Assembly: GCF_019511605.1 (NCBI RefSeq)
Contig: NZ_JAEUAV010000005.1
Span: forward strand, 1 to 64,000
Origin: Paraburkholderia phenoliruptrix
GTDB lineage: Bacteria > Pseudomonadota > Gammaproteobacteria > Burkholderiales > Burkholderiaceae
Direction: 5' to 3'
Length of the DNA: 64,000 bases
Positions 7,445 to 16,098 of the stretch are shown here, one piece after another. Each line of letters opens with the position of its first letter. The stretch's first letter is position 1. The notes under the pieces were generated by a model, which saw only the letters and a list, made by a program, of their open reading frames with translations, ran no database searches and was not told where the DNA came from. The position numbers were made by a program, and so were the translations under genes.

Positions 7445-8599
7445 TCAATAATCCCGCGTGCTCAGCTTCGTGACCCAGTCCCCGAGCGTCTGACGCGTCA
7501 TGTACGGATCGGGGCCGACGGCAAACTTGGATTCGCGCAGGATCGTGAACTGGCCGTCCGCATTGGCGCGGCCGATGCGCGGATAAAGCGCCATATGGTG
7601 ATTCACGGGGTCGATCCGCACGCGGCCTTGCGGCGCGCTGAATTCCGAGCCGAGCAGATGGGGCATGATGGTCGCAAGCTCGTCGGAGCCTGCGCGTGCG
7701 AATGCTTCCGCGAACATGTGCATCTGATAATACGCAGCCTCCCAGTTCATGTCCGTGGGGATGTCCGTGCCATAGCGCGACTGATGATGCGCAACCGCGC
7801 GATGATTCGCTTCCGTGTCGATACTCTGGAAATACGGGGCCGCCGTGATGTGCCCCGCCGCGATGCCGCGCTCCATTGCATGAATTTCGGTCTCCGAGGT
7901 ATTGAGGCTGCCGATGGGCATTCTGGCCGGATCGAAGCCCGCGTGTGCATAGGCGTCGTAGAGATACGGCACGGTCGTGCCTATCACCGTGCAGAAAATC
8001 CAGTCCGGCGATTTGCGGCGGATATCCGCGACGACCTGCGCAAACTGATCGCGCGTTGCGTCTAGCGGCAGATAACGCTCACCGAGAATCGCGCCCTCCG
8101 GGTGCTGGAGGATCAGTTCCTGCATGGTCCGATTGCATTCGTACGGATAGACGTAGCTGGAACCCACGAAGTAGACCCGGGCGCCGAAGGTTTCCGTCAT
8201 GAAGTCCGCGAGCTGCACGCCGTTCTGATTCGGCGATGCGCCGCTGTAAATGATGTTGTCCGAGTACTCGAAGCCCTCGTACATCTGTGCGTAGATGAGA
8301 AGCCTGTTGTGCTTTTCGACAATGGGCAGCATCGCCTTGCGGCTAGTCGACGTATAGCCGCCAAAAATGGTGTTGACGCCGTCTTTCACGATCAGCCGCT
8401 CGGCCAGTTCGCGAAACGCGGCGGGATCGGAGCCGGGGTCGTAATGGAGCGCGACGAGTTCCCGTCCGTCAATACCGCCGCGCGCGTTGATCTCCTCGAT
8501 GGCGAGGCAAGCGCCGCGCCATTGAGATTGCTCGAGCAACGCGGTGGAACCGCTCGTCGAGCACAGCAGGCCCACTCGGATGGTATCGGACAAAGCCAT
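7445..8599 (-). CDS. amiC: AmiC-like cytosolic amide sensor
   Basis: A 384-residue periplasmic-binding-fold protein with no signal peptide, the same size as AmiC of Pseudomonas aeruginosa. It begins directly with the ligand-binding fold (IRVGLLCSTSGSTALLEQSQ) and has the Leu/Ile/Val-binding family features EEINARGGIDG and YGGYTS-type loops. AmiC binds short amides and releases AmiR. Lack of export signal and position directly before the ANTAR gene separate it from the exported binding protein at 13140-14375, which should feed the importer. The start at 8599 has a weak ribosome site. The alternative reading, a urea or branched amino acid binding protein, fits poorly because it would not reach the periplasm. 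Confidence 0.85.
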   Translation of the reverse strand: MALSDTIRVGLLCSTSGSTALLEQSQWRGACLAIEEINARGGIDGRELVALHYDPGSDPAAFRELAERLIVKDGVNTIFGGYTSTSRKAMLPIVEKHNRLLIYAQMYEGFEYSDNIIYSGASPNQNGVQLADFMTETFGARVYFVGSSYVYPYECNRTMQELILQHPEGAILGERYLPLDATRDQFAQVVADIRRKSPDWIFCTVIGTTVPYLYDAYAHAGFDPARMPIGSLNTSETEIHAMERGIAAGHITAAPYFQSIDTEANHRAVAHHQSRYGTDIPTDMNWEAAYYQMHMFAEAFARAGSDELATIMPHLLGSEFSAPQGRVRIDPVNHHMALYPRIGRANADGQFTILRESKFAVGPDPYMTRQTLGDWVTKLSTRDY

Positions 8600-8698
8600 T
8601 TAATAACACGCTCACGGATAGGCGCGAAGCGGCCGCTTCGCGCTTGGGTCGATTCTTTTAATGGATGCTTCCGGCAAGCCTTTTGCCGGGGCACTGCG

Positions 8699-9685
8699 TT
8701 ACTTGAGGTAGTGCTTGGCGACCATAGCGCCGACCGTATACTTTGGATCGACAAAATTGCCGAGTCGAACTTTGCCCACCTGACTCAGCATCATGTAGGC
8801 GTCCCATTTGTCGAAGCCGTATTCGGCGGCCATCCACAACACCAGTTCGCGATAGGCGATGCGGGTGGCGTCTTCCAGTGGCCGTGCGCTGCCGATGCTC
8901 ATCAGCGCGTCCTCGTTTTCGAGTCGCGGCCAGTCGATTTGCCATTTTCTGATGAGATCGACGCGCACGGTCGTCGTGCTTTGATACTCGACGGCCGTGC
9001 CGCACACCTCGCCGTCGCCCTGACAGGCGTGCGCGTCGCCGATGAAAAGGCGCCCGCCGGGCGAGCGCACCGGCAGATACGTGATGCTGCCCGGGCCCAT
9101 GTCCGGCACGTCCATGTTGCCGCCGTGGTTGTCGGGCGTGAGCGAATTGATCGAATCGATTTCCGGCGAGAGGCTGAGCGTGCCGATATGCGGCTTATAA
9201 GGCAGCGTATTGCGCTTGCTCCAGTACACGTTCTCTTCGTCGATCTTGATCTTGCGCACGACTTCCGGCAATGGCTCGTTGAGCAGGGCCGTGTAGTCGG
9301 TACCCGTCAGCCCGCCGAAGTTCGGAATCATGCAGCAGAAGCCGTGCGGATCGTCGCCGCGCGGCGCCATTTTTTCGATGTACACGGCGACCACATCGCC
9401 CTTCTCCGCACCCTCGATCATGATCGGCCCATTCTGCGGATTGAGAAACGGGACCTGCAGCACCTGCGACGGTTTGTCGGTTTCTTCCTTGATCTTGCCC
9501 TCGAACGCATCGCGCGTTTCCACCACGATTCGATCGCCAGGCTTCACGTGCAGCACCGGCTGCGAATATGGGCCGATGGTGTAGTGATACGTTTTCTGCA
9601 GCTCCTCCGTGAGATGGTGTTCCACCGGTTCCCGACCAGCGCCCACACCGCGTCTCATCATGATCGAATCCTCAAGCCATTTCAT
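8699..9685 (-). CDS. fmdA: acetamidase/formamidase (FmdA/AmdA family)
   Basis: A 328-residue FmdA/AmdA-family hydrolase that turns formamide or acetamide into the acid plus ammonia. Family landmarks include the early GDRIVVETRDAFEG, PQNGPIMIEGAEKGD, the His-rich NHGGNMDVPDMGPGS and FIGDAHACQGDGEVCG, where His and Asp residues bind metal. It is cytosolic. GGAGAGCGG precedes the ATG. It lies 13 bp after the importer's second ATPase gene and 99 bp before the sensor gene, so uptake, hydrolysis and sensing of short amides are in one operon. This family is unrelated to the amidase-signature enzyme encoded at the operon end. Confidence 0.93.
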   Translation of the reverse strand: MKWLEDSIMMRRGVGAGREPVEHHLTEELQKTYHYTIGPYSQPVLHVKPGDRIVVETRDAFEGKIKEETDKPSQVLQVPFLNPQNGPIMIEGAEKGDVVAVYIEKMAPRGDDPHGFCCMIPNFGGLTGTDYTALLNEPLPEVVRKIKIDEENVYWSKRNTLPYKPHIGTLSLSPEIDSINSLTPDNHGGNMDVPDMGPGSITYLPVRSPGGRLFIGDAHACQGDGEVCGTAVEYQSTTTVRVDLIRKWQIDWPRLENEDALMSIGSARPLEDATRIAYRELVLWMAAEYGFDKWDAYMMLSQVGKVRLGNFVDPKYTVGAMVAKHYLK

Positions 9686-9698
9686 GTTCCGCTCTCCG

Positions 9699-10406
9699 TC
9701 ACAGCGCCAGATACTGGCGAATCAGTTGCTCATCCCCGAGTTGCGCGGGACTCAATGTGTCGACAATCCGGCCTTTGTCCATCACGCAGCAGCGTGTCGC
9801 GATCCGTTCGACCATGCCCATGTCCTGCTCGACGAGCACCACGCCGATACCGGTTTCGCGTGCGATCTGCTGCAACGTCTCGCCGATCAGATCGACGATG
9901 GACGGCTGGATGCCTTCAGACGGTTCGTCGAGCAGCAGCACCTTGGGCGCGCTAATGAGGGCGCGTGCAATGGCCAGTTGCTGCTGTTCGCCGCCGCTCA
10001 TGGTTCCCGCCTTTTGCGCATAGCGTTGCTTCAGAACAGGAAAGTAGCCGACGACCTGCTCTCTCATGCGAGCCGCCTGCGCGCGATTCGCCTGTGCACC
10101 CACCTGAAGGTTCTCGGCCACCGTCAGCGCGCCGAAAATCTCGCGGCCCTGCGGCACATAGCCCATGCCTTTCTGCGCGCGAACGTAGGGTTTCTCATGG
10201 CCGATTGCTTCGCCGTCCAGCCTGATCTCGCCGTTGTCCAGCTTGACCAGTCCGATCAGCGTGCGCATCAACGTCGTCTTGCCGACGCCGTTGCGGCCGA
10301 TCAGCGCGAGCACCTCGCCTCGCGCGACGCGCACCGACACGCCGTTGAGCACGCGGCCGCCGCCGTATCCCGATTCCACGCCTGAAACGTCGAGCAACAC
10401 GCTCAT
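9699..10406 (-). CDS. amide/urea-type ABC importer ATPase 2 (LivF/UrtE-like)
   Basis: A 235-residue ABC ATPase. Walker A is GRNGVGKTT (about 36-44), the signature is MSGGEQQQLAIARAL and Walker B is VLLLDEPSEGIQPS. The Q-loop region is YVPQGREIFGALTVAENL, typical of the LivF/UrtE branch. It drives the importer encoded upstream. The true start is the ATG at 10406: it overlaps the stop of the other ATPase gene by four bases (ATGA), so the pair is translationally coupled. A longer frame upstream of this start overlaps the other gene and has no homology. With FmdA next door the cargo is probably a short amide or urea, as reported for FmdDEF of Methylophilus. Confidence 0.93.
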   Translation of the reverse strand: MSVLLDVSGVESGYGGGRVLNGVSVRVARGEVLALIGRNGVGKTTLMRTLIGLVKLDNGEIRLDGEAIGHEKPYVRAQKGMGYVPQGREIFGALTVAENLQVGAQANRAQAARMREQVVGYFPVLKQRYAQKAGTMSGGEQQQLAIARALISAPKVLLLDEPSEGIQPSIVDLIGETLQQIARETGIGVVLVEQDMGMVERIATRCCVMDKGRIVDTLSPAQLGDEQLIRQYLAL

Positions 10407-11113
10407 TTCTTCTTCCCCAGATAGACTTCGGCGACATCGTCGCGCGCGAGAATCTCGTCGAGCGGTCCGTCCGCGAGCAGGCTTCCGCCATGCAACACCG
10501 TCACCCGCGAGGCGATCTGCCTGACGAAGGTCATGTCGTGCTCGACCACCATCATCGTAAGACCGGCGTCCGAGAGACGCTTGATGAGCTCGCCCGTTGC
10601 GTGCGTTTCTTCCACCGACATCCCCGCCACCGGTTCGTCCAGAAACAGCAGTTTCGGACGCAGCGAGACGGCCATCGCGATCTCGAGCCACTGTTTCTTG
10701 CCGTGCGACAGGTTGCGCGCAAGCACGTTCTCTTCGTTTGCCAGCATGAAGCGCTGCAGCAGCTCATCGAGGCTTTCAGGACGATCGTCCTTCGCGCGAT
10801 GCAGCGACAGCTTCAGGTGCTGGCGCACGCTCAGGTCCGGAAATGCGCCGGGAATCTGAAACTTGATGCTCATGCCCATGCGGATGCGCTCGTGCGGCAG
10901 CACGTGGCTCATGTCCTCGCCGAGAAATATGACACTGCCTTCCGAAGGACGATGCTCGCCGGTGATGAGTTTGAAGAACGTGCTCTTGCCCGCGCCGTTC
11001 GGGCCGATCACGCAGCGTATCTCGCCCGCCTCGATTTTGAAGTCGATGCCGTTGATGACGTGCGCGCCGCCAAAGTGCTTCTTGAGTCCGCGCGTTTCCA
11101 GCAGCGTCGTCAT
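10403..11113 (-). CDS. amide/urea-type ABC importer ATPase 1 (LivG/UrtD-like)
   Basis: A 236-residue ABC ATPase of the LivG/UrtD branch. It shows Walker A GPNGAGKST, the LivG-like insert GMSIKFQIPGAFPDLSVRQHL, signature LSHGKKQWLEIAMAV (an SHGxxQ variant usual for UrtD) and Walker B LLFLDEPVAGMS. The ATG at 11113 is preceded by GGAGGG at seven bases and overlaps the upstream permease stop by four bases, which rules against the longer start at 11140. It pairs with the ATPase encoded next to power import of the amide-type substrate. Confidence 0.93.
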   Translation of the reverse strand: MTTLLETRGLKKHFGGAHVINGIDFKIEAGEIRCVIGPNGAGKSTFFKLITGEHRPSEGSVIFLGEDMSHVLPHERIRMGMSIKFQIPGAFPDLSVRQHLKLSLHRAKDDRPESLDELLQRFMLANEENVLARNLSHGKKQWLEIAMAVSLRPKLLFLDEPVAGMSVEETHATGELIKRLSDAGLTMMVVEHDMTFVRQIASRVTVLHGGSLLADGPLDEILARDDVAEVYLGKKK

Positions 11114-12192
11114 GACTTGCCCTCCTCTTGCTTCAGGCATGCTGTGCGCTGGTGCGCCCCATCGCGTGCAGGGCCCGACAGACGTTTCAGTTGCCGTGTG
11201 ACGAATGGCAGCAGGCCTTCGGGCGCGGCCAGCACGACGATCAGCAGGATCGCGCCGAGCAGGATCAACGCATACTGGCTACCGTACACGGCGAGATTCT
11301 GCGAGACCCAGACCAGCAGCGCGGTGCCGAAAATCGTGCCGCCAATGGTCTTTCTGCCGGAGGTCGCGACCCAGATCACGGGCATCGCGGCCGCGGTGAG
11401 GCCCATTGTGGACGGCGTGATGTAGGACCCCCAGATCGTATAGAGAGCACCTGACAGGCCGCCCAGCGTGCAGCCGAGCACGAACACCAGCAACTGGTGA
11501 CGGCGAATATCGACGCCCAGCATCTCCGCGCGTTGCGGATTCTCGCGGATGGCGATGAGCGTGAGACCGAAGGTGCCGTCGAGCAGTCTGCGCATGACGG
11601 CGTAGACCACGATCAGCAGGGCCAGCACGAGGTAATAGAAGCTTGCGTTCTCCAGTGTCAGCGGCCCGCCCGGCCAGGGAATCGTCAATGGCGCCATGCC
11701 CCCCATGCCGTTGTAGCCGTTCAGCCGCGCCTCGCCGATCGCCCATTGCGGCCCCGCCGTCTGCGACATGAAGGTTTCGAGCACGAGCGTGACCGACAGC
11801 GTGACGATGCCGATGAACACGCCCTTGATGCCGCCATAGAAAATCATGTAGCCGATCAGCGCGGCGACCACGACGCTCACCATGAGTCCCACGCCCAGAC
11901 CGAGCCAGGACTCGAACCACATGTCGCCGTAGTTCAGCGTGAAGATGCCATAGCTATAGCCGGACAGTCCGAAGAACGCGGTTTGTCCGAACGACAGGAT
12001 GCCGCCATAGCCCCACATCGCAGCGAGGCCCACGGCGCTAAAGGCCCATAAAAGGCAGTACGCGAGGTTGCCGCTCGTATTTGCGTCGACGATGAGCGGC
12101 AGACACAGCGCCACGAGCCACGGGGCGGCATGCAGCGCGCGTGACGTGCCGCTTTTGCGGGCCAGATGCGAAGACATGTTCGATCGCGTCAC
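11110..12192 (-). CDS. amide/urea-type ABC importer permease 2 (LivM/UrtC-like)
   Basis: A 360-residue inner-membrane permease with about nine to ten hydrophobic segments. The LivM/UrtC hallmark region around residues 215-260 is IAIRENPQRAEMLGVDIRR, the coupling helix contacting the ATPase. The start is a GTG at 12192, supported by AGGAG exactly six bases upstream; the ATG five codons later has no ribosome site. It begins nine bases after the first permease gene and overlaps the next gene by four bases. The C-terminal 40 residues are polar and cytosolic. Confidence 0.9.
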   Translation of the reverse strand: MTRSNMSSHLARKSGTSRALHAAPWLVALCLPLIVDANTSGNLAYCLLWAFSAVGLAAMWGYGGILSFGQTAFFGLSGYSYGIFTLNYGDMWFESWLGLGVGLMVSVVVAALIGYMIFYGGIKGVFIGIVTLSVTLVLETFMSQTAGPQWAIGEARLNGYNGMGGMAPLTIPWPGGPLTLENASFYYLVLALLIVVYAVMRRLLDGTFGLTLIAIRENPQRAEMLGVDIRRHQLLVFVLGCTLGGLSGALYTIWGSYITPSTMGLTAAAMPVIWVATSGRKTIGGTIFGTALLVWVSQNLAVYGSQYALILLGAILLIVVLAAPEGLLPFVTRQLKRLSGPARDGAHQRTACLKQEEGKS

Positions 12193-12201
12193 ATCCGTCT
12201 C

Positions 12202-13071
12202 CTAGCGCAAGCGTGTGAAGAGATTGCCGAGGCCCTGCGGCAGCAGGCGAATCACGACGATGACCGTCACCAGCAAGCCGATCTGCCCGAACAACTGTCC
12301 ATAAGAGGCCGTCAGCGCCGTCTGGATGATGGCGAGCACGCCGGCGGCCGGCGTTGTCCCCGCAATTACGTTCGCGCCTCCAACGACCACTGAAACGAAT
12401 GCCTGCACGATGAAGTTGCTGCCCATTGTCGGCACCGCCGTCATGGTCGGGGCATACAGCGCGCCCGTGAGACCCGCCAGTCCCGCGCCGAGAGCGAAGG
12501 TCAGCGTATAGAGCCTGTCGGTACGCAAGCCGAGGCATTGGGCAATGTTCGCGTTCTGGATCGTCGCGCGTGCACAGACGCCATAGTTGGTCCTGAAGAA
12601 CAACAGATAGAGACCGAACAGAATTGCCAGCGCGATGAGCGGCAGCAACGCGCGATACGTCGAGAACGAATAGTCGCCGACTGAGAACGAACCGAACGGC
12701 GTGCCGATCCCTTCCATCGACGGCCCCGCGACCAGCAGCATGGTCTGCTGCACGATCAGGCTGATTGCCCACGTCGCCACGACGGAATCGAACAGGCGGT
12801 TGTACAGATGACGGATCACGAGCCGTTCGACGATCACGCCGGCAAGCGCTGCCGCGATTGCGCCGAGCAGCATGGCGAGCGGCAGCGGCACGCCGCGCTT
12901 CGCCGCGATGATCGTGACGTAAGCCCCGCACATGATGAACTCGCCGTGCGCGAGGTTGATGACGCCCATCATGCCGAAAATCACCGCAAGACCGAGCGCC
13001 GCGAGTACCAGATAAGCGAAGTTGTCGCCGAACTGATAAACGAGCGAATAGAGAACCGATAAAGTGGCCAT
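12202..13071 (-). CDS. amide/urea-type ABC importer permease 1 (LivH/UrtB-like)
   Basis: A 289-residue inner-membrane permease of the LivH/UrtB branch, with about eight hydrophobic segments. The early motif LGLAVIFGMMGVINLAHGEF is the family signature, and RATIQNANIAQCLGLRTDRLY is the coupling loop. The ATG at 13071 is chosen because it starts at the first membrane segment with GTGGAG five bases upstream; the frame extends upstream but reads into low-quality Arg-rich sequence. It forms the translocation pore with the second permease. Confidence 0.92.
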   Translation of the reverse strand: MATLSVLYSLVYQFGDNFAYLVLAALGLAVIFGMMGVINLAHGEFIMCGAYVTIIAAKRGVPLPLAMLLGAIAAALAGVIVERLVIRHLYNRLFDSVVATWAISLIVQQTMLLVAGPSMEGIGTPFGSFSVGDYSFSTYRALLPLIALAILFGLYLLFFRTNYGVCARATIQNANIAQCLGLRTDRLYTLTFALGAGLAGLTGALYAPTMTAVPTMGSNFIVQAFVSVVVGGANVIAGTTPAAGVLAIIQTALTASYGQLFGQIGLLVTVIVVIRLLPQGLGNLFTRLR

Positions 13072-13139
13072 GCATGCTCCACGGTCAGGAAGCCGGCGTG
13101 CGCGCCTGCTGCAGGTGTCGGCCGCGCGCCGGCGTCGGA

Positions 13140-14375
13140 TCAGGACTTCTTGGGCAGGTTCGACGGCGTGTACTGACGATGATCCGGCCTGTTCGGCAGA
13201 TCGCAGCCGACCTTGCCGAGCCAGTACGGCTGAACGTCGTCCCATACCTTCGGAATCTCGACGGAGTGATCTTCCTTCACGTGCACGAGATAGATCGTAT
13301 GACTTGCGTGATGGCTTTTCGGATCGATGCAGACCTTGCCTTGCGCGCCTACCGTGCAGATGTCGCCGCTTTCCAGCGCTTTGCGCACCGCGTCCTGGTT
13401 CGTCGACTTGGCCTTTTCTGCGGCGGCCTTGTAGAGATAGATCGCATCGTACGCATTCGCCGCTTCCTGGTTGATGTACGGCTCGTTCGGGAACTTGGCG
13501 TGAAAGCGCTTCTTGAAGTCGTTGCTGGCGGGTGAATCGACCTCTTCCACATAATTCGCCGTCACGTACATGTCCTTCAGAGCGGGCGGTTTGAAGCGCT
13601 TATGCTCGTAGGCCTGACCGACGTTGACCGAACTCGCCATCGGCAGATTCAGATGCGCGGATGCCTGCTGCTCGTAATACGACGCCTGGTTCGCGCCGAC
13701 CAGCAGCGTGACCACGAAGTCGGGCTTCGCCTTCTGGATGTTCTGGATCGTCTGGCCGAATTGCGATACGGATAGCGGAATGAATTCCTCGCCGGCCATC
13801 GTGCCGCCGTTCTCCTTCACGATGTTGCGCACCCATTCCGCCGAGATCTGCCCGAAGTTGTAGTCGGCGGCGATGGTGTACACCTTCTTGCCGTATTTCT
13901 GCATCATCCATGGAATGAGCGTCGAGAACTGCTGCTCCGGCACAGCGCCGGTCACGAAGGTGTTCGTATCGCACACGCCCCCTTCGTACTGGTTGTCATA
14001 CCAGTAAAGCTGATGCGCGCGGTCCATGATGGGCCGGATCGCCTCGCGCGAGGCACTGGAGAACGCGCCGAAGATCACGTCGGGCTTGTCTGTCTGGACG
14101 AGACGCCGCGCGAGTTCCTGAAACTTGGTGTTATCCGATTGCGTGTCGTAGGCGATCAGCTGAACGGGGCGTCCCAGAATGCCGCCCTTCGCGTTGATCT
14201 CCTCCACCGCGAGCTGGGTCGCGTGAATCTTCGGAATGGTCGCCAGCGCGAAATTTCCGGAAGCGTCCTCCAGCAAACCGATTTTCACGGGATCGGCGGC
14301 GCTCGACGCGAGCGAGGTCAATGCAAGTCCTGCGGTGAGGGCGAGACGGATCCAGCCCGACGGCTTCAGCAACAT
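13140..14375 (-). CDS. exported amide/urea-type substrate-binding protein
   Basis: A 411-residue periplasmic binding protein of the UrtA/FmdD type and first gene of the operon. A Sec signal covers about residues 1-28 (LALTAGLALTSLASSAAD). The mature part begins VKIGLLEDASGNFALATIPK and contains EEINAKGGILGRPVQLIAYD and FGAFSSASREAIRP, typical of the amide/urea branch. It should capture the substrate for the permeases. The ATG at 14375 is preceded by GGAG at seven to eight bases; a longer start at 14423 would fall inside the leader terminator and is rejected. It lies directly downstream of the ANTAR-controlled terminator. Confidence 0.92.
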   Translation of the reverse strand: MLLKPSGWIRLALTAGLALTSLASSAADPVKIGLLEDASGNFALATIPKIHATQLAVEEINAKGGILGRPVQLIAYDTQSDNTKFQELARRLVQTDKPDVIFGAFSSASREAIRPIMDRAHQLYWYDNQYEGGVCDTNTFVTGAVPEQQFSTLIPWMMQKYGKKVYTIAADYNFGQISAEWVRNIVKENGGTMAGEEFIPLSVSQFGQTIQNIQKAKPDFVVTLLVGANQASYYEQQASAHLNLPMASSVNVGQAYEHKRFKPPALKDMYVTANYVEEVDSPASNDFKKRFHAKFPNEPYINQEAANAYDAIYLYKAAAEKAKSTNQDAVRKALESGDICTVGAQGKVCIDPKSHHASHTIYLVHVKEDHSVEIPKVWDDVQPYWLGKVGCDLPNRPDHRQYTPSNLPKKS

Positions 14376-14421
14376 GCGGGTTCTCCAGAGGTAGGCGGCA
14401 AAACAGGGGAAAAAACTGGAC

Positions 14422-14464
14422 AAAAAAAAGCCCCCTGACGAACTGGCAGTTCGTCAGGGGGCTT
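14422..14464 (-). terminator. leader intrinsic terminator of the amide operon
   Basis: On the minus strand the arms AAGCCCCCTGACGAACT and AGTTCGTCAGGGGGCTT (17 bp, loop of three) are followed by eight T residues (14429 down to 14422). This is a very strong intrinsic terminator placed between the promoter and the first gene, 47 bp before its ATG. Its 5' arm overlaps the second ANTAR hairpin, so it should be a conditional attenuator, not an end-of-gene terminator. Confidence 0.92.
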
Positions 14465-14501
14465 CTGTGCCGGGTCCCCGGGCGGACACCTTTGTCAGGC
14501 C
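14460..14501 (-). promoter_or_regulatory. two-hairpin ANTAR target in the amide operon leader
   Basis: Reading the minus strand, hairpin 1 is GAC[AAAGGT]GTC at 14485-14496, with outer pairs out to about 14480-14501, and hairpin 2 is GGC[ACAGAA]GCC at 14460-14471. Both loops are hexamers with A at position 1 and G at position 4, the published ANTAR recognition rule. The 3' side of hairpin 2 is the 5' arm of the terminator, so binding should prevent termination. The stems are short and imperfect, which lowers confidence a little. Confidence 0.75.
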
Positions 14502-14516
14502 ACGAGGGATGACCCA

Positions 14517-14546
14517 AGTCTAAAGCGCCGTATTTTTGATTGTCAA
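14517..14546 (-). promoter_or_regulatory. sigma-70-type promoter of the amide operon
   Basis: On the minus strand a perfect -35 TTGACA (14546-14541) is followed after 17 or 18 bp by TTAGAC or TAGACT (14523-14517). The start would be about 14508-14510, a few bases before the first ANTAR hairpin, so the leader would be about 135 nt. No sigma-54 promoter was found here, unlike the nitrate genes. Confidence 0.7.
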
Positions 14547-14892
14547 CAGCGGACAAAAATCCGCGCAAGCGCCTGCTTCAGTGTTTACCGGTCGCGCTCC
14601 GTTCGGTGCTGCGCCGGCAGGAAAGAACGCGCTAGCCGCGGATGAAAACCACCACATCCGATTCTGCGCCAGATCACTTCAGGGTGAACACATCGATATA
14701 ACGTTAGGTATCCGGATCAAATTGTGCACGAGTAGAGCTATCAATTGCCTACGAACAGACAGGTTGCAAGCGCACCTAACCGCCTTTAACTGGCCACCTG
14801 AAAATCGCTAAAACCGGTCATTTCCCAAAGCCACCCGCACAGCTAATCTTTGCATCACTCACTCATTCATTCATCCGGAAGGGAAACTGACA
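14547..14892. other. divergent promoter region between amide operon and azoR
   Basis: Beyond the amide promoter I see no gene in this stretch. It should hold the plus-strand promoter of azoR, but I could not assign clear -35 and -10 boxes. The last 30 bases include GGAAGGGAA, the azoR ribosome site. Confidence 0.4.
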
Positions 14893-15597
14893 ATGAAGCT
14901 GATGCATGTGGATGCCAGCGCGAAGCGGGAGCGGTCCAACTCCCGTGCACTGAGCCGCTACTTTCTCGAGCGCCTGCGTGCCGCGCACGCAGACCTTCAG
15001 CTCGACTATCTGGACGTTGCAGCGGATACGCCGCCGCATGTGGACGAAGCATTCGCCATTGCAACCTACGCTGCGCCGCATGAGCGCACGCCGGCCATGC
15101 AAGAGCGGCTCGCGGCCTCCGATGCGCTGTGCAAGCGCGTGCTTGCCGCCGACGCACTGGTCCTGGCCATGCCCATGTACAACTGGTCGATGCCATCCGC
15201 ATTCAAGGCGTTCGTCGACAGCATTTCGCGCAGCGGCGTGACGTACACGCATGCGGACGACGGCAGCATCGTCGGCCAGCTCGCGGGCAAAAAAGTGCTG
15301 TTCATCACGAGCCGCGGCGCGGACCTGCGGCCGGGTTCGCCGTATGAGTCAATGGATGCGCTCACGCCCGCCCTCAAAGCCGCGTTCGGTTTTCTCGGCG
15401 TGAAGAACCCGACTTTCGTCGACGCGCAGCCGCTGCAGTTCGCAAACCAGCAAGCGCGCGCAGAAGCGCTCAAACGGGCGCGCGACGAATTGGCGGCCAT
15501 CGCGCTCGCGTGGGCCGACGCCGCGCGCAACGCAAGCGCCGGGCAAGCCACACGCCCCGCACAGTATGAAAACCTCGACTCGGAGATCGCGCAATGA
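14893..15597 (+). CDS. azoR: FMN-dependent NADH azoreductase
   Basis: A 234-residue flavodoxin-fold quinone/azo reductase using FMN and NAD(P)H. The start MKLMHVDASAKRERSNSRAL gives the phosphate-binding loop with the SxS pattern, and AMPMYNWSMPSAFKAFVD (about residues 93-110) is the family FMN-binding motif. ITSRGADLRPGSPYESMD supplies the second FMN contact. Such enzymes reduce quinones and azo compounds and protect against electrophile stress. GGAAGGGAA precedes the ATG. Its stop overlaps the next ATG by four bases, so a secreted cupin is translated with it. Confidence 0.92.
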   Translation: MKLMHVDASAKRERSNSRALSRYFLERLRAAHADLQLDYLDVAADTPPHVDEAFAIATYAAPHERTPAMQERLAASDALCKRVLAADALVLAMPMYNWSMPSAFKAFVDSISRSGVTYTHADDGSIVGQLAGKKVLFITSRGADLRPGSPYESMDALTPALKAAFGFLGVKNPTFVDAQPLQFANQQARAEALKRARDELAAIALAWADAARNASAGQATRPAQYENLDSEIAQ

Positions 15598-16040
15598 AAC
15601 TGCACACACTGATGGTCGCCGCAACACTTGCCGGCGCAGGCATGTTCGCAACCTCGCCATCCGCATGGGCCGCGGATGCAGCCGCCCACGAAAGCCACGA
15701 AAGCCACGAAACAGTTACGCCCGCCTTCGCCGAAGCCATTGCAAATGTGCCCGGCAAAAAGATGACCGCGCTCGTGGTGGACTATGCACCGGGCGGCAAA
15801 TCCTCGCCGCACCGGCATGGGCAGGCGTTCGTGGTGGCTTACGTGTTATCCGGCTCGATTCGCAGCGGTGTCGACGGCGGCGAGCCGCACGTTTTTCATG
15901 CGGGCGAGCACTGGGTCGAAAAGCCGGGCGCGCATCATACGGTTAGCGAGAACGCAAGCGACACGGAACCGGCGAGGCTCCTCGCCATCTTCGTGGCAGA
16001 CAGGAACGACAACAAGCTCGTCACCTTCGACCACCAGTAG
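15594..16040 (+). CDS. exported cupin-domain protein
   Basis: A 148-residue exported single-domain cupin. Residues 1-26 are a signal peptide (LAGAGMFATSPSAWAAD), followed by a His/Glu-rich linker with a HESHESHE repeat. The cupin barrel holds motif 1 PHRHGQAFVVAYVLSGSI, with the metal-binding His pair, and motif 2 HWVEKPGAHHTVSENAS. It may bind a metal and either catalyse a small oxidation or sense a ligand. The four-base overlap with azoR suggests shared expression, possibly in quinone detoxification. The substrate is unknown. Confidence 0.85.
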   Translation: MKLHTLMVAATLAGAGMFATSPSAWAADAAAHESHESHETVTPAFAEAIANVPGKKMTALVVDYAPGGKSSPHRHGQAFVVAYVLSGSIRSGVDGGEPHVFHAGEHWVEKPGAHHTVSENASDTEPARLLAIFVADRNDNKLVTFDHQ

Positions 16041-16098
16041 ACGCACCCCGCTTCTTTCAGACGGTTTGAACTGCGCTGTTACGCGATGCGTTTTCGCG

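Noticed and set aside
7445..8599. Second exported binding protein for the importer
   Set aside because: No signal peptide, and the ANTAR gene follows directly, so an AmiC-type sensor fits better.
8102..9955. 617-residue plus-strand frame opposite amiC, fmdA and the ATPase gene
   Set aside because: Crosses three well-supported minus-strand genes; no homology or ribosome site.
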